Position numbers and translations under genes: made by a program. The notes under the pieces were generated by a model. The model was not told the origin of the DNA. It searched no databases and saw only the letters and a program-made list of their open reading frames with translations. Shown here piece after piece: positions 53,951 to 63,254 of a stretch of DNA of 64,000 nucleotides (position 1 is its first letter; each line of letters begins with the position of its first letter). The stretch covers positions 124,001-188,000 of the forward strand of contig JAAZZG010000004.1 in assembly GCA_014237715.1 (NCBI GenBank), read 5' to 3'. The DNA is from Acidimicrobiales bacterium (GTDB taxonomy: Bacteria > Actinomycetota > Acidimicrobiia > Acidimicrobiales > MedAcidi-G1).

Positions 53951-55644
53951 CCACCACCAGGCCGTTTCGCGTCCGCTGGCTGGGACGGGTCCGCTACCGC
54001 GATGCGCTGGCCCTTCAACAGCGGATCCATGCCGAGGAACCGACTGCACCCCAGGACCACCTGCTCCTGCTGGAACACCACGCCGTCTACACGCTCGGCC
54101 TGCGGGCCACCCTCGACCACCTTCTGGCTCCGGCGAACGAGATCGACGCCGAGGTGGTGCAGGCCGACCGGGGCGGCGACATCACCTACCACGGACCCGG
54201 CCAACTGGTCGGCTACCCGATGCTCCACCTGGCAGGCAAGCGGGGAGGTGGGATGGCCGACACAGCGGCGTACGTGGCGTCCGTGGAGGAGGTGGTCATA
54301 GCGGTGTGTCGTGATCTGGGCCTGACCGACGTCGGTCGCCTCGACCGCTACCCGGGGGTGTGGGTGGAGCCTGCCGGACCCCGGCCCCGCAAGGTGGCGG
54401 CCATTGGGGTGAAGCTCACCCGGAGTCGGACCATGCACGGCTTCGCCCTGAACGTGGCGCCCGACTTGACCCACTTCGATCGGATGGTGCCGTGTGGAAT
54501 CACCGAGTTTGGGGTCACCTCCCTGGCTGCCGAGGGGATCGACGTGACCATGGCCGAGGTAGTGGACCGGGTGGCAGCCCGGGCGATCGAGCAGTGGGCG
54601 GCGGGCCCGGTCGATCGAGCCGACGTGGCGTGGCGCCGGTTCGCCGGGAAACCCGTAGATGGGGAGGCCGTCAACGGTGAACGAGACGGGGATCTCAGCC
54701 TGTTCAGTCGAGGGGCGGGGCCCGGTGAGGTTCCAGCCCCGGACGACGGACGGGTGGGCCGCAAGCCGTCGTGGATGCGGGTGCCGTTGGATGTCGGCCC
54801 CGGCTACCGACGTCTGAAGTCGTTGATGCGCGACCAGGGACTGACCACGGTATGCGAGGAGGCGGGCTGTCCGAATATCTCCGAGTGCTGGAACGACGGC
54901 ACGGCCACCTTCATGATCAACGGTGAACGTTGCACTCGGGCCTGCGGCTTCTGCCTCGTCGACACCCGAAGGCCCGACGCGCTCGATCCCGACGAGCCGC
55001 GTCGGGTGGCCGAGGCGGTCGTCGAGATGGGGCTGGCCCACGCGGTGGTCACCGCGGTGGCCCGTGACGACCTGGCTGACCACGGGGCCGGCGCCTTCGT
55101 GGCCACCATCGAGGCCATCCGCGGAGCCAGCCCGTCGACGGCCGTAGAGGTCTTGATCCCCGACTGTCGGGGTGACGTAGAGGCGCTCTCGAAAATCTTC
55201 GACGCCCGGCCCGACGTGTTGAACCACAACGTGGAGACCGTGGCTCGCTTGCAGAGGAGGGTCCGTCCGTCAGCGTCGTACGCCCGGAGTCTCTCGGTTC
55301 TGGCCCGGGCCGGAGCCTCCGGTCTGACCACCAAGTCGTCGATCATGGTGGGGATCGGCGAGACCGACGAGGAGGTCGACGGGTGCCTGGCCGACCTAGC
55401 CGCCGTGGGATGCGACATCGTGACCATCGGGCAGTACCTGCGGCCGACCACCACCCACCTGCCCATCGACCGGTGGGTCGAGCCTGACGTATTCGACCGC
55501 TGGAGCGACGTGGGGACGGCGCTGGGCATCGGTCACGTGGAGGCCGGCCCGCTCACCCGGTCCAGCTACCACGCACGGCAGGCGGCCCATGCGACACGGG
55601 CGGCGGGCGGACCGGTTCCCGTGGCCCTGTCAGTCGGACGCTGA
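53947..55644 (+). CDS. lipB-lipA: Fused octanoyltransferase-lipoyl synthase (LipB-LipA)
   Basis: A 565-residue fusion of the two lipoate-making enzymes. Residues 1 to about 235 are LipB: GGDITYHGPGQLVGYPMLHL, KVAAIGVKL with the Lys, and FDRMVPCGI with the acyl-accepting Cys. After a charged linker, residues from about 275 are LipA. The auxiliary cluster is CEEAGCPNISEC, and the radical-SAM cluster CTRACGFC; MVGIGETDEE and GQYLRPTTTHLPIDRWVEPD follow. No stop or frameshift separates the parts. LipB puts octanoate on the E2 and LipA inserts two sulfurs. Starting at GTG 53947 in GTGA overlap with the E2 gene, it makes the cofactor beside the enzyme that uses it. Confidence 0.92.
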   Translation: MTTTRPFRVRWLGRVRYRDALALQQRIHAEEPTAPQDHLLLLEHHAVYTLGLRATLDHLLAPANEIDAEVVQADRGGDITYHGPGQLVGYPMLHLAGKRGGGMADTAAYVASVEEVVIAVCRDLGLTDVGRLDRYPGVWVEPAGPRPRKVAAIGVKLTRSRTMHGFALNVAPDLTHFDRMVPCGITEFGVTSLAAEGIDVTMAEVVDRVAARAIEQWAAGPVDRADVAWRRFAGKPVDGEAVNGERDGDLSLFSRGAGPGEVPAPDDGRVGRKPSWMRVPLDVGPGYRRLKSLMRDQGLTTVCEEAGCPNISECWNDGTATFMINGERCTRACGFCLVDTRRPDALDPDEPRRVAEAVVEMGLAHAVVTAVARDDLADHGAGAFVATIEAIRGASPSTAVEVLIPDCRGDVEALSKIFDARPDVLNHNVETVARLQRRVRPSASYARSLSVLARAGASGLTTKSSIMVGIGETDEEVDGCLADLAAVGCDIVTIGQYLRPTTTHLPIDRWVEPDVFDRWSDVGTALGIGHVEAGPLTRSSYHARQAAHATRAAGGPVPVALSVGR

Positions 55645-55703
55645 TCTCTTGGTGAACGGGGCCGACGGGCGCTGCCCCCGATCTCGCCCCATAACCTGAC
55701 CGA

Positions 55704-56810
55704 GTGTTCCAGCAGCGCCTCGCCCAGGTCCGGGCCTCCATGGTTGACCGGGGAGTCGACGTCCTCCTCCTGTCCGTGGGTGCCGACCTTCCGTACTTCT
55801 GTGGGTACGAGGCCATGCCCCTGGAGCGCCTCACCATGCTGGTGGTGCCCCGTGACGGCGACGCCACCCTCGTCGTACCCCACCTCGAGGCACCCCGGGT
55901 CGTGGAACGGCCCGAAGTGTTCGACATGGTCACATGGCGTGACGGAGAGGACCCGATCGCCTTAGTGGCCGACCATCTGGTCGGCGTCGGCACGGCCGCG
56001 GTGGGCGACCAGATGTGGGCCGGCTTCGCCGTGGACCTGCTGACCGCCTGTCCCGACCTCCAACTAGGTAGGGCATCGGAGGTAACGGCGCCCATACGGA
56101 TGGTCAAGGACGCCGCTGAGATCGATGCCCTGCGCAACGCAGCGGCTGCCGTCGACCGGATCCTGGCCGACGTCCAGGCCGGCAAGATGCCCCTCGTGGG
56201 GCGGACCGAAGCCGACGTGGCCGCCCAGATCGCCCGCCAAATCATTGACGAGGGCCACCAGCGGGTGAATTTCACCATCGTGGCGACGGGCCCGAACGCG
56301 GCCAGCCCGCACCACGAGGCGGGTGACCGTGTCATCCGCGTTGGTGAATCGGTCCTGTTCGACATCGGTGGGACGATGGCCGGGCCCGACGGGGTGGGCT
56401 ACTGCTCCGACATCACCCGCTGCGTCCACGTTGGACCGCCGGCCAGCGGGTTCGCTGAGTTGTACGAGGTACTGCATTCCTCCCATGCAGCGGGCGTGGC
56501 CGCAGCCACGGTGGGCACGCCGTGCGCCGAGGTCGACGCTGCTGCCCGGAAGGTCATCGACGACGCCGGGTACGGCGAGTTCTTCGTGCACCGCACCGGC
56601 CACGGCATCGGGGTCGAGGCCCACGAGCACCCCAACATGGTGGCGGGCAACGACCTGCCCCTGGCTCCCGGCCACGCCTTTTCGGTCGAGCCGGGGATCT
56701 ACGTGCCCGGCGTGTGGGGCGCCCGCCTTGAGGACATCGTGGTGGCCACCGAAGACGGCCCGGACCCGCTAAACCGGATCGACCACGGGCTGGCCGTGGT
56801 CGACGGTTGA
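55704..56810 (+). CDS. M24 Xaa-Pro aminopeptidase-family metallopeptidase
   Basis: A 368-residue creatinase-fold peptidase with an N-terminal domain of about 130 residues and a pita-bread catalytic domain. The five metal ligands are visible: LFDIGGT, YCSDITR, HRTGHGIGVEAHEHP, FSVEPGIY and LEDIVVATE. It removes N-terminal residues before proline or acts on dipeptides. It begins at GTG 55704, 59 bases after lipB-lipA, and ends 22 bases before a membrane protein gene, so cotranscription is possible. It is cytosolic. Confidence 0.92.
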   Translation: MFQQRLAQVRASMVDRGVDVLLLSVGADLPYFCGYEAMPLERLTMLVVPRDGDATLVVPHLEAPRVVERPEVFDMVTWRDGEDPIALVADHLVGVGTAAVGDQMWAGFAVDLLTACPDLQLGRASEVTAPIRMVKDAAEIDALRNAAAAVDRILADVQAGKMPLVGRTEADVAAQIARQIIDEGHQRVNFTIVATGPNAASPHHEAGDRVIRVGESVLFDIGGTMAGPDGVGYCSDITRCVHVGPPASGFAELYEVLHSSHAAGVAAATVGTPCAEVDAAARKVIDDAGYGEFFVHRTGHGIGVEAHEHPNMVAGNDLPLAPGHAFSVEPGIYVPGVWGARLEDIVVATEDGPDPLNRIDHGLAVVDG

Positions 56811-56832
56811 CGGTAACCAGCACGGCCGACCG

Positions 56833-57681
56833 GTGATCGACCTCGACGCGGCGAGCGTGCTGCTGCAGTGGGCCACCGGCGGACTGTTCTTCCTGTGGGT
56901 GACCGGGCGACGCCGCGAGGTGGGCATCGGCTACGGCTGGACGATGCGCATCACCTTCGGGTTGATGGCCGCCGGATCGGTGGCCGTGGGGCTACTGCTC
57001 GATCCGCACCCGGTGCGGGAGGTGGCGGGCACCGGCGTGGTGCTGGCCACCACGGTGGCCATGGTCATCTCGGTGGTGCGTCGACATGCCGGAGTGTCCG
57101 GCCAGCGCGGCCTCGAGGAGCGCCGGACAGCCCGGGTGGCCGAGATGACCGGGATCGACCGGGATGCCCGAGCGTTCGACGACGGCCCCGAGTTTCCACC
57201 GCACCTCGATCTTGTGGCGCCGTTGGTCGGGTTGGTCGGCCTGGTGGCGGCCGGCCTGGCTGCTGGTGATCCGGCCGCCCTGTCGGTGGCCCGGATGCTG
57301 GTGGGGGCCGTGTTCCTCGGCGCGGTAAGCGACGCCATGCTCCTCGGCCACTGGTACCTGGTACAGCCCGGCCTGGCCCGCGGACCGTTGATCGAACTGG
57401 TCTGGTGGACGGGTCTGGCATGGCCATTCGAGCTGGCCGTCCTGTTGTGGCCGACCGGCATGGTTTCGGTGTTGAACGGCACTATCGCCGACGGATACAA
57501 CGGCCTCCTGGGATGGTTCTGGGTGGCGTCGACGGTGGGAACGTTGGCCCTCGTGGTGGCCACCCGGGCCGCCCTGCGGGAGCGCCAGTACTCGGCGGTC
57601 ATGGCGGCCACCGGGCTGTTGTACCTGGCCATCCTCACCGCCTTTGGCATGGACCTGGTGGCTCGGGCTGTCCTCTCCTGA
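56833..57681 (+). CDS. Polytopic membrane protein of unknown function
   Basis: A 282-residue membrane protein with about eight hydrophobic segments and one soluble loop (HAGVSGQRGLEERRTARVAE and on to about residue 118). GHWYLVQPGLARGPLIELVW lies in a conserved-looking loop or helix with His and Trp. I do not recognise the family. It starts at GTG 56833, 22 bases after the peptidase, and the adenosyltransferase follows 52 bases later. Neighbours give no firm function. Confidence 0.72.
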   Translation: MIDLDAASVLLQWATGGLFFLWVTGRRREVGIGYGWTMRITFGLMAAGSVAVGLLLDPHPVREVAGTGVVLATTVAMVISVVRRHAGVSGQRGLEERRTARVAEMTGIDRDARAFDDGPEFPPHLDLVAPLVGLVGLVAAGLAAGDPAALSVARMLVGAVFLGAVSDAMLLGHWYLVQPGLARGPLIELVWWTGLAWPFELAVLLWPTGMVSVLNGTIADGYNGLLGWFWVASTVGTLALVVATRAALRERQYSAVMAATGLLYLAILTAFGMDLVARAVLS

Positions 57682-57733
57682 GGTGCCGCATTTCTTCTGG
57701 GGAAACAGCCCGACCGGTAGGGTTCGCGACCTG

Positions 57734-58324
57734 ATGACCGAAACACGCGTGTACACCCGGCGAGGCGACGACGGTACGACAGGCCTGCTGTACGGCGGGC
57801 GGGTGGCCAAGGACTCGCCGGCGCCCATGGCCTACGGCGACGTAGACGAGGCCCAGGCGGCCATCGGGCTGGCCCGGGCGGCCTCCGGCCCGGAGATGGG
57901 CGCCATCCTCGTCGGCCTGGAGCGGGACCTCTGGTTGGTCATGGCCGAACTGGCCTGCAATCCCGAGAAGATCGTCCAACTGGGCGAGTCGGGGTCGCGA
58001 CCCACGCCAGACATGGTCACAGCGTTGGAAGACCTCATTGACGACGTGGCGGATCGGTTCGAACCGCCGACCGAGTTCGTGGCGCCCGGCGAAGACGAGG
58101 TGTCGGCCCGTCTCGACGTGGCCCGCACGGTGTGCCGCCGTGCCGAACGTTCGGCCTTGTCGGCCAGCGTCGAGGGGTCGTCGGTAGTGCCGTACCTCAA
58201 CCGCCTCTCCGACCTCCTGTGGACTCTGGCCCGGTGGCAGGAGGCCGACAGCGCGGAGGGTGGTTCGCTCACTGTCCGCTCCATTGAAGGCCGCTCGATC
58301 GAAGGCCTCTCCACGCCCGACTGA
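57734..58324 (+). CDS. PduO-type cob(I)alamin adenosyltransferase
   Basis: A 196-residue enzyme that transfers adenosyl from ATP to reduced cobalamin to make coenzyme B12. TRRGDDGTTGLLYGGRVAKD is the ATP-binding motif; ARTVCRRAERSALSA and YLNRLSDLLWTLARWQEAD hold the conserved Arg and Asn residues. The frame extends to 57644, but the ATG at 57734 gives the family's exact N-terminus (TETRVYTRRG). The last 15 residues contain two near-identical repeats, RSIEG and RSIEGLS. It indicates adenosylcobalamin-dependent enzymes elsewhere in the genome. Confidence 0.93.
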   Translation: MTETRVYTRRGDDGTTGLLYGGRVAKDSPAPMAYGDVDEAQAAIGLARAASGPEMGAILVGLERDLWLVMAELACNPEKIVQLGESGSRPTPDMVTALEDLIDDVADRFEPPTEFVAPGEDEVSARLDVARTVCRRAERSALSASVEGSSVVPYLNRLSDLLWTLARWQEADSAEGGSLTVRSIEGRSIEGLSTPD

Positions 58325-58357
58325 CATTCGCCCCGATCCGATTCCCCGAGGAAGACC

Positions 58358-59842
58358 ATGACCGTCACGTTCACACCCCCCCAGTTCTCCACGGCCCGTC
58401 GCGCTCCCGCTCGGGCCGAGGTGGTGGCCCACGGAATAACCATCGAACGGCTGGCCGATGGAGACCCGCTGCCGTCGGGCCTCGATCGAGCGGATCTAGG
58501 CCGTCTCGGTTTCGAGGCCAAGGCCGGGCAGGTCCAGGTCGTGCCGTCCGACGGCCGTCTGGTGGCTGCCGTGGGCCTCGGTGGCATCGACGAACTGGGC
58601 ACCGACGGACTCCGACGGGCGGCTGCCGCGCTGGGTCGTGCCGCACGGACTCGTCGATCATTGGCCACCGACCTGGCGTCGGTGGTGGCCACCACTAACG
58701 GACTGACCGAGGCTGATGGTGTTGCCGCGGTGGTCGAGGGTCTGACCTTGGCCCTTTACCGGTTCGGCTACCGATCGGCCGACGACAAGGGAGCGGCATC
58801 GGACCGACTCGCCCGGGTGTCGATCGTGGGAAGCACCGCGGCGGGCGTGAGGACGTCGATGGAACGGGCCGAAGCGGTTGTCGGCGGCGTGGTGCTGGCC
58901 CGCGACCTGGTCAACGAACCGGGCGGCAGCCTGACGGCGCCGAAGTTCGCCAATCGGGTGCGACGCATGGCCCGCGACCGGGGGTTGACCGTCAAGGTGC
59001 TGGACGAGGCGGCCATCCGTCGTGCACGCCTCGGTGGCCTGCTCGGCGTGAACCGGGGCTCCACCCATCCGCCCCGTTTCGTCGAGCTCACCTACACGCC
59101 CAAGGGCCGCCCGAAGGGCACCCTGGCCCTGGTCGGCAAGGGGATCACCTTCGACGCCGGCGGGCTGTCCATCAAGTCCGGTCAAGGAATGATGGACATG
59201 AAGATGGACATGGGCGGTGCGGCCGCGGTGGTGGGTGCCATGTCGGTCCTGCCGACCGTGGCCCCCCGGTGCCGGGTCCGGGCCTACCTCCCGATGACCG
59301 ACAACATGCTGGGCGGGGATGCCACCCGACCGGGCGACGTTCTGACCATCCGAAACGGCAAAACCATCGAGGTACTCAACACGGACGCCGAGGGCCGTCT
59401 CGTGCTGGCCGACGCACTGTCGATGGCCTCAGAAGCGAAGCCCGACGCCATTGTCGACCTGGCCACGCTCACCGGTGCCTGCATGGTCGCCCTCGGTCCG
59501 AGGATCGCCGGGTTGATGGGTCGCGGTGATGGCTTTCTCGAACAGGTCGAGGCGGCGTCGTCGCGGACCGGCGAACGGGTGTGGCGCCTGCCGCTTCCCG
59601 ACGACTACCGCCGCATGGTCGACTCCCCGGTCGCCGACATGAAGAACATCGGCGGGCCATACGGCGGGGCGATCACCGCCGGGCTCATCCTCGACGAGTT
59701 CGTGGCCGAGGGCATCGACTGGGCGCATCTGGACATCGCCGGCCCGGCGTTCACCGACGCCGACGATGCCGAGGTGGTCCGGGGTGGCACCGGTTTCGGT
59801 GTGCGCCTGTTGGTCGACCTAGCCAGATCCTTCACGGCCTGA
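58358..59842 (+). CDS. pepA: Leucyl aminopeptidase (M17)
   Basis: A 494-residue cytosolic dizinc aminopeptidase. DLVNEPGGSLTAPKF, LVGKGITFDAGGLSIKSGQG with metal-binding Lys and Asp, MKMDMGGAAAVVG, and NTDAEGRLVLADALS with the final Asp/Glu ligands and Arg are complete. GPRIAGLMGR and HLDIAGPAFTD close the catalytic domain. It frees N-terminal residues from peptides and is common in actinobacteria. The ATG at 58358 follows GAGGAAG. It converges with nothing; the sirtuin follows 22 bases on. Confidence 0.94.
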   Translation: MTVTFTPPQFSTARRAPARAEVVAHGITIERLADGDPLPSGLDRADLGRLGFEAKAGQVQVVPSDGRLVAAVGLGGIDELGTDGLRRAAAALGRAARTRRSLATDLASVVATTNGLTEADGVAAVVEGLTLALYRFGYRSADDKGAASDRLARVSIVGSTAAGVRTSMERAEAVVGGVVLARDLVNEPGGSLTAPKFANRVRRMARDRGLTVKVLDEAAIRRARLGGLLGVNRGSTHPPRFVELTYTPKGRPKGTLALVGKGITFDAGGLSIKSGQGMMDMKMDMGGAAAVVGAMSVLPTVAPRCRVRAYLPMTDNMLGGDATRPGDVLTIRNGKTIEVLNTDAEGRLVLADALSMASEAKPDAIVDLATLTGACMVALGPRIAGLMGRGDGFLEQVEAASSRTGERVWRLPLPDDYRRMVDSPVADMKNIGGPYGGAITAGLILDEFVAEGIDWAHLDIAGPAFTDADDAEVVRGGTGFGVRLLVDLARSFTA

Positions 59843-59864
59843 CCTGATCGAAGAGGATCGGCCG

Positions 59865-60644
59865 ATGACGGATGCATCCGAGGGGCCCGGGAAAGAGACG
59901 ATCGATGCGGCGTTGCTGGTCGCCGCGGCGGGATCGGTTGCCGTGCTGACCGGAGCGGGGATCTCGACGGACAGCGGTATTCCGGACTTCCGGGGACCGC
60001 AGGGCGTGTGGACCCTGAACCCCGAGGCCGAACGGGCATCGAACATCGACGTGTACCTGGCCGAGCCTGAGGTCCGGAAGGCCAACTGGCGGGTCATGGC
60101 CGGCGGGATGTGGGACGGGGTGGAACCGAACCTCGGGCACCGCGCGCTGGTCGACTTTGATCGGCGGGGTGGGCTGCACACGCTGGTGACCCAGAACGTG
60201 GACGGCCTCCACCTCATGGCCGGGACCGACCCGGAGCGCATCGTCGAGGTCCACGGAACGGTTCGACGGTCGATGTGCCTGGAGTGCGGCGTGCAGGACG
60301 ACATCGAGGTGGTCCTGAAGCGGGTTCGCTCCGGCGAGGAAGACCCTCGGTGCCCGAGGGGGTTCTGTGGCGGCCTGTTGAAGCGGGCCACCGTGAGCTT
60401 CGGCCAGGCGCTTTTCGAGGGCGACCTGGACCGGTCACTGGCCGCGGCGGCCGACGCCGACCTCCTGTTGGCCGTGGGATCGACGCTGGCCGTCGGTCCG
60501 GTGAACCTGATGGTTCCGACGGCCGTACAGGCCGGTCGGACGGTGGTCGTGGTGAACGGTTCGCCGACCGACATGGACGATCTGGCCGATGTGGTGGTCC
60601 GGGGGTCGATCAGCGAACTGCTGCCGACCATCCTCGGTTCATGA
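59865..60644 (+). CDS. SIR2-family NAD-dependent protein deacylase
   Basis: A 259-residue sirtuin. VLTGAGISTDSGIPDFRGPQ, TQNVDGLHLMAG, VEVHGT with the catalytic His, and LLLAVGSTLAVGP with NAD contacts are present. The zinc cysteines are spaced unusually: CLEC is a normal pair, but the second pair is CPRGFC (C-x4-C) rather than CxxC. It removes acetyl or other acyl groups from lysine, using NAD, and may control acyl-CoA synthetases. The start ATG at 59865 is 22 bases after pepA. Confidence 0.9.
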   Translation: MTDASEGPGKETIDAALLVAAAGSVAVLTGAGISTDSGIPDFRGPQGVWTLNPEAERASNIDVYLAEPEVRKANWRVMAGGMWDGVEPNLGHRALVDFDRRGGLHTLVTQNVDGLHLMAGTDPERIVEVHGTVRRSMCLECGVQDDIEVVLKRVRSGEEDPRCPRGFCGGLLKRATVSFGQALFEGDLDRSLAAAADADLLLAVGSTLAVGPVNLMVPTAVQAGRTVVVVNGSPTDMDDLADVVVRGSISELLPTILGS

Positions 60645-60700
60645 CGCGATCGGCGAACCGCCCGGTGGTCGAATCCCGACCAGATCGGTAGGATTTTGGA

Positions 60701-61876
60701 ATGGCTACCTTTCGAGATCTCCTGCGGGACGCTAAGTCCCGGATAACTGAGACCGACCCGGCGGGCGCTGAGGCGTTGCTGGCAGCCGGCCACCTCCTCC
60801 TCGACGTCCGCGAGCCCGACGAGTTCGAGCAGGGGGCGGTTCCCGGCTCGGTCCACATCCCGCGGGGCAACCTCGAGGCCAGCATCGAGAGTCGGGTCGA
60901 CGACCGGGACCAGCCACTCGTCGTCATGTGTGCCGGCGGGGTCCGCTCGGCGTTCGCCGCCGACACCCTCCAACAGCTGGGCTACACCGACGTGGTCTCC
61001 ATGGACGGCGGCTTCAACCGTTGGAAGGACGAGGGCCGCGACTGGCGCACCCCGCGCACCCTGAGTCCCGACCAGCGAAACCGCTACCAGCGCCACGTGC
61101 TCCTGCCCGAGGTGGGCGAGGAGGGCCAGCTGAAGTTGCTGGACGCCAGCGTCCTGCTGCTGGGAGCCGGCGGTCTGGGTTCTCCGGCCGCCCTGTACCT
61201 GGCCGCCGCCGGGGTGGGACGGATCGGCATCGTCGACATGGACGTGGTCGACGAGTCGAATCTCCAGCGCCAGATCCTCCACAACCTGGACCGGATCGGC
61301 GAACGCAAGGTCGACTCGGCCAAGAAGACCCTCACCGCGATCAACCCGGACGTCGACGTCGTCACCTACGACGTTCGCCTCGGCGCCGACAACATCATGG
61401 ACATCCTCGCCGGGTACGACGTGGTGATCGACGGAGCCGACAACTTCCCCAGCCGCTACCTGCTCAACGACGCCTCGGTGAAGCTCGGCGTGCCGGTGGT
61501 GCACGGTTCCATCTTCCGCTTCGAGGGCCAGGTCACGGTGTTCGACCCCCGGGATGGGGTCACCTACCGGGACATGCTCCCCGAGCCGCCCCCGGCCGAG
61601 TTCGCCCCGAGTTGTGCCGAGGCCGGAGTGCTGGGCGTGCTGCCGGGCATTGTCGGCTCGATCCAGGCGCTGGAGGCCATCAAGCTGATCCTCGGCCTGG
61701 GCGAGGGCCTGTCCGGCCGCCTGGTGGCCTTCGACGCCATGGACATGTCGTTTCGGGAGTACCGACTGCAAAAGGACCCGTCCCTCGAGGTGACCTGGGA
61801 GAACCGGGACCGCATCGAGATCGCTGAGCTGGACGGCCTCTGCATGCCGAAGGTGGCTGCCCCGCACGAAAGCTGA
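60701..61876 (+). CDS. Rhodanese-ThiF/MoeB fusion (sulfur carrier adenylyltransferase)
   Basis: A 391-residue fusion in the order rhodanese (about 1-115; active-site Cys in VVMCAGGVRSAF) then ThiF/MoeB adenylyltransferase (about 120-391). LLGAGGLGSPAALYLAAAGV binds ATP, and APSCAEAGVLGVLPGIVG has the catalytic Cys. In the usual MoeB/MoeZ the rhodanese follows the ThiF part. The zinc CxxC before PEPPP is absent here (TYRDMLPEPPP), as in MoeZ-type enzymes. It activates a sulfur carrier for molybdopterin, thiamine or cysteine formation and supplies the sulfur. The ATG at 60701 has a fair ribosome site. Confidence 0.9.
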   Translation: MATFRDLLRDAKSRITETDPAGAEALLAAGHLLLDVREPDEFEQGAVPGSVHIPRGNLEASIESRVDDRDQPLVVMCAGGVRSAFAADTLQQLGYTDVVSMDGGFNRWKDEGRDWRTPRTLSPDQRNRYQRHVLLPEVGEEGQLKLLDASVLLLGAGGLGSPAALYLAAAGVGRIGIVDMDVVDESNLQRQILHNLDRIGERKVDSAKKTLTAINPDVDVVTYDVRLGADNIMDILAGYDVVIDGADNFPSRYLLNDASVKLGVPVVHGSIFRFEGQVTVFDPRDGVTYRDMLPEPPPAEFAPSCAEAGVLGVLPGIVGSIQALEAIKLILGLGEGLSGRLVAFDAMDMSFREYRLQKDPSLEVTWENRDRIEIAELDGLCMPKVAAPHES

Positions 61877-61943
61877 CCTGCTTCTGGAGCGTCGGGCAAC
61901 CGGCGCGTCGGGGTTGGCGCCAGGTGCTGCGAGACTCGCCCCG

Positions 61944-63224
61944 ATGACCTCGATAGCCATCATCGGGACCGGCTATGTCGGGCTGACCAGCGGCGCGTGT
62001 TTCGCCCGTCTGGGCCACGACGTGGCGTGTGTCGACGTCGATGCCGACAAGGTGGCCCGGTTGTCCGCCGGAGACGTTCCGATCGTGGAGGAGGGCTTGG
62101 ACGCCCTGGTGGCAGAGGGCCTGGGGTCCGGTCGGTTGCGATTCACCACCGATGTGGCCGAAGGGGTCGCTGATCGTGCGGTGGTCTTTCTCTGCGTCCC
62201 CACGCCCCATTCTCCCGACGGGTCGGTCGACCTGTCCTACGTCGAAGCAGCAGCGTCGTCCCTGGGTCCGCTGCTGACGCCGGGGGCCGTGGTCGTAAAC
62301 AAGTCGACCGTGCCGGTGGGGACGACCCGGGTGGTGGAGCGGCTTCTGGATCGCGATGACGTCACGGTGGCCTCCAACCCAGAGTTCCTGCGTGAGGGGA
62401 GCGCAGTGGCTGACTTCCTGAGGCCAGATCGGATCGTGGTCGGCGCCGATGACGAGCGGTCATGTGAGGTGGTTCGTTCCCTCTACGACGACGTCGACGC
62501 ACCGGTGGTGATCACCGACCCGGCGTCGGCTGAGACCATCAAGTACGCGGCCAACGCCTTTCTCGTCACCAAGCTCTCGTTCGCCAACGCCATCGCTGCG
62601 GTCTGCGAGGGGGTGGGCGCCGACATCGACGACGTGGTCCTCGGGCTCGGGTACGACGCCAGGATCGGGGCCAGTCACCTCCGACCCGGTCCCGGCTGGG
62701 GCGGCAGCTGCTTTCCCAAGGATTCCCGGGCCCTCATCCACCAGGCCGGGCAGGCCGGCTACGACTTCCGGTTCCTGGACAGTGCCCTCGAGGTGAACCT
62801 CCAGCAGTTCGAACGGATGGTGGACAAGGTTCGGCGGGCCGTGGGCGGAGACCTGGAGGGTCGGACGGTGGCCGTCTGGGGGCTCACCTTCAAGGCGGGC
62901 ACCGACGACCTCCGTGATTCTCCGGCTCTGGAGATCGTCGAGCGGCTGCTGGCTGGCGGGGCGAGACTACGGGCCCATGATCCCACGGTGTCCGAGTGGC
63001 GGCCTCCGATTCCCGATGCCGTCGAACTGTTCGACGACCCGGTGACGGCCTGTCGGGATGCCGATGTGCTGGTCGTGCTCACCGAGTGGCCGTCATTCGT
63101 CTCGGTCGACCCGGTGGCGGTGGTCGACGTGATGGTCCGTCGGGCCGTAGTCGACACCCGCAACCTCCTCCAGCCCGGGCCGTGGCGCGAGTTGGGCTGC
63201 GGGTTCGAGGGCGTCGGCCGTTAA
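61944..63224 (+). CDS. UDP-glucose/GDP-mannose dehydrogenase family
   Basis: A 426-residue NAD-dependent UDP-sugar 6-dehydrogenase from the ATG at 61944; an upstream start at 61914 precedes the glycine motif by 11 residues and is less likely. SIAIIGTGYVGLTSGACFAR, VFLCVPTPHSPDGSVDLSYV, VNKSTVPVGTT, NPEFLREGSAVADFLRPDRI, and GPGWGGSCFPKDSRALIH with the catalytic Cys are complete. It makes UDP-glucuronate or a related sugar acid for envelope polysaccharides. The flippase gene 30 bases downstream supports that role. Confidence 0.92.
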   Translation: MTSIAIIGTGYVGLTSGACFARLGHDVACVDVDADKVARLSAGDVPIVEEGLDALVAEGLGSGRLRFTTDVAEGVADRAVVFLCVPTPHSPDGSVDLSYVEAAASSLGPLLTPGAVVVNKSTVPVGTTRVVERLLDRDDVTVASNPEFLREGSAVADFLRPDRIVVGADDERSCEVVRSLYDDVDAPVVITDPASAETIKYAANAFLVTKLSFANAIAAVCEGVGADIDDVVLGLGYDARIGASHLRPGPGWGGSCFPKDSRALIHQAGQAGYDFRFLDSALEVNLQQFERMVDKVRRAVGGDLEGRTVAVWGLTFKAGTDDLRDSPALEIVERLLAGGARLRAHDPTVSEWRPPIPDAVELFDDPVTACRDADVLVVLTEWPSFVSVDPVAVVDVMVRRAVVDTRNLLQPGPWRELGCGFEGVGR

Positions 63225-63254
63225 CCACATGGCCGACACGTACCTACCCGGCCG

